Below, in pieces: positions 55,574 through 64,000 of a stretch of DNA of 64,000 nt. A program made the position numbers and the translations under genes. Position 1 is the first letter of the stretch. Each line of letters opens with the position of its first letter. The DNA comes from Amanita rubescens (taxonomy: Eukaryota > Basidiomycota > Agaricomycetes > Agaricales > Amanitaceae), in the NCBI GenBank assembly GCA_015039365.1, contig WION01000022.1, forward strand, positions 310,001-374,000. The letters are read 5' to 3'. A model generated the notes under the pieces. The model made no database searches and was not told the origin of the DNA. It worked only from the letters and a program-made list of their open reading frames with translations.

Positions 55574-57270
55574 CCTACGTACAGATGACCGATATGCTCA
55601 CTGCCGCTGTGTTTCGTATACTCTTTCTAGCGTTCAACCTGAATGATCGTGTCAGTACGGCTATGACGAGATGAAGCTACCCTAACATTGCAAGATAACT
55701 GTTGATGTATACTAAGAACCTGTTGAGTTTCGCAACTCCGACAAACAAGACGACCCACATTTGGTTAAAATGAATGTAAGTCCAGCGAAAATAAAGGCAT
55801 TAGGGACTGGCGAATAACTGTCCATAGAGTTTGTAAAACATATTTTTTAAAGTAAAAGAAACTCACTGTAATTACTCCAACAATTGAGCACATGCTACAA
55901 ACGTGATTTCTTCACTAAATAAAATCAACCTGAGACGTTGCGTACCTCGTCAAAGCTCCGGAGATGGTAACATAGCGGATGATGGTCCATACCATTGACT
56001 TCGTCCTTAAATGCTAGCTGTCATCACAATATACACCAAACCAAGGAACCTACTTACTCTGAAAACATGAACGTTCCAGGATAGATCGAATGGCAGATCG
56101 CAACGGCGAGCATGAGATCGTTGGCCATAGCCATTACAAAACAAAAATTGATCGACCACTTGATAACGTCAGAACTTCGTGACATGACCAGGGTCAAGAC
56201 ATACGCGATCATCGTGGAGTTGAGAAAATAACATAAAGCTAAACCTGTAGATGGGATCGTCATCCACACATCGTAGAGCTCTAGACATTGTACTTACGCC
56301 TTGACGATAAGGACTGTATAAGTCAGATCGAGCCGATACAAGCGAAGGTAAAGATGAACGTACTAATTCCAGAGGCTATAAAGATCTGAGATCTGAGCGA
56401 CATTGAACGTTCAAAAAGATGTCTCACCGTATCCGGCTGCAAGAACGATGATCTGTCACAGCACTCATTAGCCAAGTAAAGACGTATTTTGAAAGTGCCG
56501 CACCAGGATCCACAGCCAAAGGCGATTTTGACCCTGGCTGACTGGAAGCAAACGTCAATGCGCACATATAGGTTGCATAAAAAACAAAACTTACGGTTCC
56601 AAACCCGCCTAGTGTAGAGACTGGTGAAGAAAACGGATTAGTAGCCATCGTGCGCAACAAGTTAATCCGAAACGCACGTTTGAACTGCCAAAACGATGAT
56701 TACCTACCCTAAATTTAAAACTACAAGTTACACACAATATAGTCGGACGCACAGTGATAGTTATCTGTACCTATGTGCAGCATAAGTCAAGTAATACCCA
56801 GATGCCAAAAATCCTCACTCTATAAGACCTGGAAGATTTTGCGTTTGCATGGAAAGATTTCGAGTTCGAGACATGGCACCCACCAAGGAACGAGGTTGAG
56901 AGCCGCATAGTTTCCAAATGAATCAACTAGGCTTTGCCATACGTCGACGATGGCGAAAACCATGTGGAGTGTGTCAAGAAACCTTGTCATTCCTTCAGTC
57001 ATCGCCCACACTATAGGTACACCTTGTCCATACCAAAGAATAACAACCACAGACTTCAGAAACAACGAGTCTTCTTTATAATTCTTGAGATAGAAGTATA
57101 TTTGAAGATTTGTGATGCCGAAAAGCCTAAACACATAATGAGTGTACAGTGAGTGTTTAATGTACAGTTGATACGCACATGGCTGATCCCATTCCACCCA
57201 GATACAGTGCACCTAGTATGGAACCTAGGTCAGGGGAAACGGGCATTGGTGCGGGTGTTGTTGTTGCCAT
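55574..57270 (-). CDS. Seven-helix membrane protein, DUF6534 type, copy 2
   Basis: Approximate gene span; the start at 57270 is firm, the internal exons only partly resolved. The N-terminus has PDLGSILGALYLGGMGSAM, then after a 50-nt intron LFGITNLQIYFYLKNYKEDS, FLKSVVVILW, LDTLHMVFAIVDVWQSLVDS and NYAALNLVPW. A 10-nt exon (SYR) follows, then VQITIT, VIIVLAVQT, LYTRRVWN and IIVLAAGY pieces separated by introns, and near the end SFRLNARKSIR with a stop at about 55574. Architecture, micro-exons and helix pattern match the plus-strand gene at 47913 and the copy at 60217. Presumed receptor-like protein, function unknown. Some later exons may be damaged; I could not close every junction. Confidence 0.62.
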
Positions 57271-57638
57271 TTCGTAATCTTTAATGTAAATGCTTTCTCA
57301 AAAGACAATTAGGTAGTGAGTACTCTTCAACACGGCCGTCATATATACTTAAGGGTGAAACAGGGATTGTCAGATACTAGGCCAGTGCAGAGTAAGTTGA
57401 TCTTACATTATTGTTGGTATTGGCGGTGTGTCGTTACGCTCGTCACAGGCGAATGTTGGAGGCTGAGTATGCCTGTGAGTCAGTGACCGGTCGACCGGTG
57501 ATCTGTCATTTAGGCGTCTCCAGGGCATGTTTCTAATACTACGATTACCTGTTCCGATGCTGTGTGTAGATCACTAATGCTCACTCTCGAAGTTGCTTAG
57601 CAACAGAGGTGTTGCCATAAGCTAATTTCGCCGCAATT

Positions 57639-57920
57639 ATGACCATGAAAGCCTCGAATTACAAAGAACAGCACTTTGTGGAAGCGGAGCCAGAGCCCCG
57701 ACCGGTGGCACCATTTTGGGACGATATGGACTGTCTGTTTCTGGATCGGGCTCTTTACGGCTCGGATCTACTAGGACGCCCCGAGGTTGTCGGGGGTCTC
57801 AAAGTGCTGTCAATGTCATCAGAACTGATTGACGTTAGACTAAAAAGTCCAGGTATGTCCAGAAACAATAAAGCCGATTTATTTCCGTCTGAACGAACGT
57901 CGGCGGTTAGTCGGACATAG
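57639..57920 (+). CDS. Uncertain small hypothetical gene
   Basis: A 93-codon frame with reasonable composition (RPVAPFWDDMDCLFLDRA, LLGRPEVVGGLKVL) and a good donor (GTATGTCC) after about 57851, which would continue the protein in an exon I could not identify. No family recognised, no paralogue in the window. May be chance. Confidence 0.25.
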   Translation: MTMKASNYKEQHFVEAEPEPRPVAPFWDDMDCLFLDRALYGSDLLGRPEVVGGLKVLSMSSELIDVRLKSPGMSRNNKADLFPSERTSAVSRT

Positions 57921-59145
57921 AGGTATGCTCGTTTTCCTGCTTGGATACCAGTCCTATCGGTCAGTTACGATGCGTGCTAGTGGAACTTGGTGTCGCCATA
58001 GACTTGAGCTGGGAGTCGAAAAGGGAAATATAAAGTTGAAGCGTGTCTCCCGTTGGGCGGACGGGCTTATTTTTTCGCTATACCGCCAGAAAAGCAATTT
58101 ATTAACTTGTTCCTTTTCGAATCAGGTTGCAATTGCGCCCAAGAGATGAAGAATCACCTTATGTCGTCGGTTATTGCAGTGCCGACGCCAGCTCTTCAAC
58201 CAATCGATTTTCCGTATGCATACTTGACGTCGCTTCTTGCCCGCCCTGACTAGCCAAAAAGAAGCCAGGCACATCTGTTTCTCGTAGTCAGCTGCTTGTA
58301 CTTTTCCGTGGGTCGTTTATGAGTAGACCAGCAAGTCGTCATCACGCTTTCCGAGCCCGGACTGGATTTTAGTCTTCCTGAATTCCTGTCCACCGGTTGC
58401 GCTTAACCGATTCCGTGAGCTCGTGTGGAATTCACCTTTTCTCTCGTCCCTTCTCCACTTTGAAGATTTCGAGACGCCCTATCTTCAAAAAGAAAGATTT
58501 CGATCTGCCGCGCGCTCGCGCATATGCGCTCCGAAATAAGTCTCTTGCGTTGTCTCTTCCTTTTATGTGTGAGAAGCCAAGCATTGTAAGTGGGTGTGCG
58601 CGCAACGCGTTTATGCTTCGTGATCGATTGATCATTGATGAACACTTCCTTCATCCCGACTCCAACGGCGTCAGAGGTTCCCACGCTGTCTATTGACACA
58701 ATTATGCATGAAACCGCTGTTTCCTCATGGAGAGAGCAGCACATCTGAGCGGTACCGTGACGTACCTGTCAGTCTATGAGTTATACATTCAAATAAACTA
58801 TCAGTCCTTTTAGGGGTTCCCTGATTCGATCTCCCAAGCTAGGGATAGCGTTCGGGCCATGCAATATGCATTACGATATGCACGACATACACGAGCAAGC
58901 GTGCGGGTAACCCGGTGGCTGACTGATACCCCGTCTTATGTTGCGTATGCGATATAGTATCATTGGAGATAGTTTGGTTCACAATGGTCATTTTCAGTTA
59001 CGTCGGATCTTTGGCCCGGACTTCTTGCGCAGTCGAATATCCATCTCACACGCTATCCATGGATGTGACAATCCACATTCTTAATAACCATGGATGAAAT
59101 CCTTCCGATATGAATGCCTAGCCACACATGCGAGGCTTTACATCT
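57921..59145. other. No confident gene
   Basis: Overlapping plus- and minus-strand frames at 58397-58744 of about 100 codons each show no family resemblance and share the same DNA, so neither can be supported. The rest has nothing to report. Confidence 0.4.
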
Positions 59146-59580
59146 TCAATCCACATCTACTGTTTCCTCCGCTCCTGAGGCTTCAGGGCACGGAGACGAA
59201 GACGGCGCCGGAGCCTGGGACGACTCGGAAGACGTGTTCTTCTCCCTGCTCTTTGAACTCGATTGCTTATAGGACTTTCTAACGTCACCGTTTGCCGCGG
59301 TGTACTTAGTAAACCCTCTCCCGGAGTTATAATACGTCGAGCCGTCGGGATTCTTGTAATAGTAGCTCCCATCACTGGGGACGCATGAATCAGCTACAAG
59401 CGCTGCACTCGAGAGAAGGCGGACCTGTTGGAGTAGCAATAACCACTACCTTTCTTACCGTCGTCGAGAGTGAACCAGTTGTTGCCCTGTAGTGTATGGG
59501 GTGTCAGCGATGTCAGCGCTAGTGGAGCTCAAACTGCGGACCTTCTCATTAGTTCCAGCGGCGGCCAAATTGTTGCCCAT
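59146..59580 (-). CDS. Small Tyr/Gly/Ser-rich protein, copy 2
   Basis: Exons 59580-59542, 59486-59425 and 59374-59146; 109 residues. Start MGNNLAAAGTNEK, exon 2 GNNWFTLDDGKKGSGYCYSN, exon 3 DGSYYYKNPDGSTYYNSGRG and then a Ser/Lys/Glu/Pro-rich tail ending in ETVDVD. Intron positions and phases equal those of copies 1 and 3. The tail is much longer than in copy 3 and unrelated to that of copy 1, so only the Tyr-rich core is conserved. Function unknown. Confidence 0.74.
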
Positions 59581-60216
59581 GACAATGGTGTGGTCTCAAA
59601 TCAAGAGGATGGGTTGTAACAGAAATACAGGAGGGGATTGAGGCTAACAGAGCATTTATATCGTGCAGGAAGCTTCTGCTGCGCAAGCTTAGTTATGATT
59701 GGAGAGATGTTCCATATTCCTGGGTCGAGTTTAGGAGCAATCGCATCGCATGTGGGTAAGGAAGCGGACTGCGGATCAGGCAACCAGGAATATAGTAGCT
59801 GATGGAACCCAATTACGATCGGGAATCCCGTGCTGCGAGACTACTCTAGAACATGTTCGACACCAGCAGATCTCCGGATCTCAAGATACATTTTTATCTG
59901 CTGTCGCGTAAACGTCGGCGGCGGCGGGAAATCTCACTGAGACTTAAAGCAGAAAAGATTTTATTTTCATGGATCACAAGCATGCGACACGGCTTCGTCA
60001 TTTTGACGACCAATAATTATAATGCCTTTAATTTCCTCCTTTTCAGAGGTCAGTCTAAGATAAAGGAAGTCAAACTACTAGCACTCACTCTTTCTCTCGC
60101 GCTACTAACGTCGGGCTCTGTTTCTTCACTGGGTGCCCAGCTGCGGAATTCTAGTTTACTCGCCTCCAAGTCAATCATATGCGCAGCGTTCTGTGTCCAG
60201 ATGAGTCTACGCCATT

Positions 60217-61932
60217 CTACATGCAGAATATTAACATGCTTACCGCCCCTCTATTACGTATACTTTTTCTAGCGTTCAACCTGGATGATTGAGTGAGTAT
60301 AGCTGCGAAGAGGTAATTGAACGACATTAACATTGCAAGATAACTGTTGATATACACTGGAAACCAAATGAGTTTTTCGCGCAATGAGGGCAACGAGATG
60401 GCTCACGTTTAGTCACCACGAAGGAGATTCCAACGAAATAAAAACTTTTCGGCAGGACGAATAACTGACCCTGATAAACTCGCAGGATAAAGTTGAAAGT
60501 AAAAAAAAACCCACTGTAATCAATCCAGCAATAGGAGCACATGCTACGAACCATGATTTAGGCACTGAAGGAATCCAACCTGACATGTAGCGTACCTTGT
60601 CAAAGCTCCCGAGATAATGACGTAACGGATAATGGTCCACGCCATGGACTTTGTCCTTGAACGAAAGTCATCTCACGACACTCTCAATTCAAAGAAGCTT
60701 CTCACTCTTCAAACATCGTCGTTTCAGGACAGATGAAGTGACAGATCGCGACAGCTATCATGACGTCGTTGAACGTAGCCATACCAAAGGAGAAATAGAT
60801 CGACCACTTGAATGCACGATTAATTGCGGGTTCGTGAGGCGATGAGAATCAAGACGTACGCGAACACGCTGGATTTGAGAAAATAAAACAAGATCAAACC
60901 TATTGATAGTATTGTTATTCGTGCGTCGTAGAAACCCTAAATTTTGTCCTTACGACTCGTAAATGAGACCTGTGCACATTGAGATCAAGCAGACACTTGA
61001 AAGGTTTAGTTGGACATACTGATTCCGGAGGCTACGCAGAACAAATATCAGAGCGACGTTAAATGTTTGAGCAGATGTCTTACCATAGCCGCCCACGAGA
61101 ATGATAATCTGTCATACAGTCAGGTCACGAACCACGGAAATTGGGATATCACTGTACCAGGATCCAAGGCCAAAGGCGATTTTGTTCCCCGCTTACTAAC
61201 GACACGTGTTCATGTACAGAGAATAGTCGATATTCAAAACTCACGTTTCCAAACCCGCCTGGTGTAGAGACTAGAAAAAGAATTAATGACCGTTGCACAT
61301 GACATGGCGCCAAACAGACGTACCTCTGGACCGACAGAATAATGATTACCTATGGGTTTATAAGTAAATGGAGATTTAGCATAGTTGCGGCATGGTTGCA
61401 CGTACCCCGATTGTTGTCTGCACCTGTATGCAAGATAAGCTCAACACCGGGTGCTACCTGATGCCAAAATCGACTTACTCTATAAGACCTGCGAGGATTT
61501 GCGTTCGTCCAGAAGATATAGAAGTCTCGGGGAAAGGCACGCACCAAGTGACAAAATCGAGAGATAGATAGTTTCCAAAAGAATAAATTAGTGTATGCCA
61601 TATGAGGGCAATGGTAGCGGCCATGTGAAGGGCGTCTAGAAGCCTTTCCTTTCCTTCAGTTGTCGCTCATGCCGTACGTGTGTATTCTCGTACCCAAGGA
61701 AAAAAATCGTAAATTTTGAAAATAAACCATCTTCTCTATAATTGCGGAAATAAAAATAAACTTGAAGAATCGTGACGCCGAAGAGACTACGTGCGTAATG
61801 ACAGTAAGTCCAAGATAGAATGATTTTTTATGGGATTGACACATACATAGCTGCTCCCATTCCGCCAAGATACATGGAGCCGAGTATGGCTCCCAGATCA
61901 GTAAGAGCGGGCATTGGAATCGTTGATGCCAT
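60217..61932 (-). CDS. Seven-helix membrane protein, DUF6534 type, copy 3
   Basis: Start at 61932 with PALTDLGAILGSMYLGGMGAA, then LFGVTILQVYFYFRNYRED, LDALHMAATIALIWHTLIYS, the 10-nt SYR exon, VQTTIG, VIIILSVQR, NKIAFGLGSW, VACAPIAGLIT, and LFVLPKSFYFVGISFVV of the last helix, ending LNARKSIRNRG with a stop near 60217. Closely related to the copy at 55574, including intron placement. Near 60280 the last helix and the LNARK motif are hard to join in one frame, so a frameshift or an unseen intron is possible. Exons given by landmarks only. Presumed integral membrane protein of unknown function. Confidence 0.6.
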
Positions 61933-62483
61933 TCTCTTGACTAATATTATTCGATTTTTGAAAGGACAACAGCTGTAGAGGGCAAAAGTTCTTTAACATG
62001 GCCGTCATATATACTGAAACAAATAAGCATGGCAGAGAAAAATTACTTGCGGCATTATTCCGAGGTTGGCGGTGTGTTCGTTGCGCTCATCACTGGCGGT
62101 CACTTGGGCATGTCCTGCGGTAGCGTCACTGTTAGCTAGATTGCTGTGTGCAGATCAATTTGTGCCCCATAGCAACGGGACCATGACCTGACAGGACCTG
62201 ACAGGGTCTGCGGACCCGTCCGTTTCAGACTTTCAGGGTAGGAATCCTTACGGATCCCTTTTGTGATTGGCTGGGTCTGACGTCCAGCAAGGCACAGTTG
62301 ATAACGTTGATCGCCGTCTAAATTTCGACGTCAACCTACGTCAACCAGTCAACACTGCCACTGTAAATAAAAGCGACATCTTCTCTACCATCATAAAGGT
62401 GAGTTTGTCGGTCTTGTGAAGATGTGGTCTGCAGAGTTGATAACGTTGACAGGTGTCGTTTGCACAATGTGTTGATTAGATAG

Positions 62484-62894
62484 ATGATCCACATCATCTT
62501 AATCGCACCCTCCGGTTATTTGAAATCTCGCCATTCAAATATTCATTTCCGAAGCTTGAAGCTGCTCGTTCACCACGCCGTTCTTCAAGTGGAAACCTTA
62601 AACACTGATTACGAAGAGACCTATGTATACAGAGTCAATATCCCTCTCCAATCTGTCATTTGTCCTGTAACAATCACCGATTGGCAATCTGCGCTCATGG
62701 CGTGCACGATCATGAAGATGCTGACCAGAATCGAGGAGCTCACGCCGCGAACGCGTGATGATTGGTACTGGTCACAGCGCAACACGACCACATTCTTCAA
62801 ACACATCATTATTATTTTTATGCCATTCATAACAGTGACAAAAAGTATCAATGCAAAGAAGGGAGGACATGCATGCAAACCCCAACACCCCTAG
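62484..62894 (+). CDS. Uncertain 136-codon frame
   Basis: Open for 136 codons (ETYVYRVNIPLQSVICPVTI, IEELTPRTRDDWYWSQRN) after a region with a good donor (AAAGGTGAGTTTGT) near 62398, so it might be a second exon. No domain or paralogue recognised. Overlaps an 85-codon minus frame. Confidence 0.25.
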   Translation: MIHIILIAPSGYLKSRHSNIHFRSLKLLVHHAVLQVETLNTDYEETYVYRVNIPLQSVICPVTITDWQSALMACTIMKMLTRIEELTPRTRDDWYWSQRNTTTFFKHIIIIFMPFITVTKSINAKKGGHACKPQHP

Positions 62895-62963
62895 ACTGGT
62901 GGCTATATGCGCGTGTCAGAAAACGCGGCAAGCACGTGTTAGATAACACATACCTAGGATCCA

Positions 62964-63298
62964 TTACTTGGAGGAGCTGGAAGACTTGCTAACGTCACCG
63001 CTGGGAGAGGTGTACTGGGAGTACCCAGACCCGCTGTCGTAATAAGTTGAGCCGTTTGGGTTGCTGTAGTAGTAGCTCCCATCACTACTTGCCTGTCTCA
63101 GCCGCAAACTCAAGCACAATTAAAGAGAAGACTTACGAGTTGGAGTAGTGGTAGCCAGAACTGCCATCATAGTCACGGGAGCAGTAGTGGTTGCCCTGCG
63201 GTACGTGGCTTCAGTCTACTCGTATCAAATGTATCATGAACAAGATTACAGACCTGGCTGTTGGTGCCACTGCCATTATAGGTGTAATCTTTGCCCAT
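62964..63298 (-). CDS. Small Tyr/Gly/Ser-rich protein, copy 3
   Basis: Exons 63298-63254, 63195-63137 and 63087-62964; 75 residues, the shortest and probably most typical copy: MGKDYTYNGSGTNSQ, GNHYCSRDYDGSSGYHYSNS, DGSYYYSNPNGSTYYDSGSG, and a Ser/Lys tail. The second intron ends AAG. No signal peptide. Composition suggests a disordered or fibre-like small protein; function unknown. Confidence 0.78.
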
Positions 63299-63639
63299 GA
63301 CGATAGTGGATCTCAAGTGAGGTAGTTGGTGGGTCGAGAGAGAGAGAGGTAAGGAAGATGAAAGGTCAGACACGCGACTTTATATCCCGTAGAGGGATTT
63401 GTATCTATTTGCCAGTGCCAACTTGATCGGGAGGGACGTTGTGTTCCCGGGCCAACTTTCAGGTCGCGTTTTGATGCCTCTGATTTCATCGTCGCCTATG
63501 AATATCACTGAAGCTCTGATTGCTGACTCTGGCAGGGAGTAGTGACTCGGAAATAAACGCAAGATGATATATGATCGCGGCTCGTGTGACGTGCGCGTGA
63601 CCAACTTGACCGCCGAACGACGATTCGAACCTATTCTAG

Positions 63640-64000
63640 TTTCCAGTAAGATGGGTGCCCAATCAAGGAAATCCTATCTGAAAATTTCCATCTCCTCTGC
63701 GACAAACCTGGCCAGTTTCCGTGGGCGGTTGGGCAAGAGGTTAGCAGTCGCTGGAGAGTGGTATTCCCTCTGATATCCTGAACGTATTCGAAGTCGCGCT
63801 TTGTCTTACAGAACTTGATCTGCCCATGCGCACAGGACGAATGGTGTTCTCGTGGGCGCAGTTGACGAAGTTCGAACTATTTCCGCCCCTGAAGGATCAG
63901 AGCGACATATTCCGGGAAGTTCTCTCCAATTACAAAATGTGAAGGCGCTACACCTCCGTGTCTACTACCATCTTTCAGGGCATTCTTCCACCTTTTCAGC
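63640..64000 (+). pseudogene. Degraded array-2 F-box gene copy, runs off window
   Basis: Frame-hopping translation gives FHLLCDKPG and FPWAVGQ, then SSRWRVVF, and after a large deletion FEVALCLTELDL and FSWAQLTKFELF. These line up with the F-box and the first leucine-rich segments of genes E-I. Stops and frameshifts separate the pieces. It lies about 22 kb from the array. Confidence 0.75.

Noticed and set aside
58397..58744. Two opposing frames of about 100 codons
   Set aside because: Mutually exclusive readings of one stretch, no relatives in the window and no introns of the local type.
62190..62225. GACCTGACAGGACCTGACAGG as a regulatory repeat
   Set aside because: Only two short copies, no relation to a start site or to the neighbouring genes.

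Overview
The window is nuclear DNA from a filamentous basidiomycete, most likely an Agaricomycete. The reasons are many short introns (about 45-65 nt, GT..AG, CTRAY-like branch points), tandem arrays of F-box/leucine-rich genes, a DUF6534-type seven-helix membrane protein family, a DUF3712 gene, a DUF6589 gene and a fungal P450. No prokaryotic features, rRNA, functional tRNA or CRISPR are seen. Gene models were built by hand from reading frame, splice consensus and paralogue alignment; nearly all give totals divisible by three.

Region 1 (1-5000): mostly empty apart from one coiled-coil protein gene (2171-3551). Region 2 (5000-22200): four four-exon F-box-like genes (A-D), a homeodomain gene, and an intact UBP14/USP5-type ubiquitin hydrolase on the minus strand. 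Between the F-box copies lie broken copies of the 3' half of the hydrolase and of the homeodomain gene, so the duplicated unit was F-box + homeodomain + hydrolase end. A DUF3712 membrane-protein gene broken by a stop codon sits inside the array.

Region 3 (22288-30113): a 7,808-bp mobile element with 98-bp perfect terminal inverted repeats and a 9-bp target-site duplication. It carries a RecQ-like helicase gene and a convergent DUF6589 gene. The DUF6589 gene is split by a second, 2,090-bp non-coding element with its own inverted termini. A paralogous unoccupied target site lies at 32411-32500 and confirms the ends of the larger element.

Region 4 (30485-41456): five single-exon F-box genes (E-I) sharing a CACGTG-containing block just before the start codon and separated by broken 5' pieces of an Hsp70-like SSZ1 gene; the intact SSZ1 follows at 41925-43904. 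A degraded sixth F-box copy lies at the right edge of the window.

Region 5 (43966-54383): VPS29 retromer subunit, a frameshifted P450, a 22-exon seven-helix membrane protein gene, a ten-exon kinase gene whose order (helical bundle, brace, kinase) recalls MLKL, and a monothiol glutaredoxin. Region 6 (54581-63298): three copies of a small Tyr/Gly/Ser-rich protein gene interleaved with two more seven-helix genes, all on the minus strand.

Taken together, housekeeping genes (UBP14, SSZ1, VPS29, GRX) are separated by fast-evolving families that spread by unequal crossing-over and by transposition. The F-box and UBP14 products both act in ubiquitin turnover, but their adjacency looks like a by-product of segmental duplication rather than a functional cluster.
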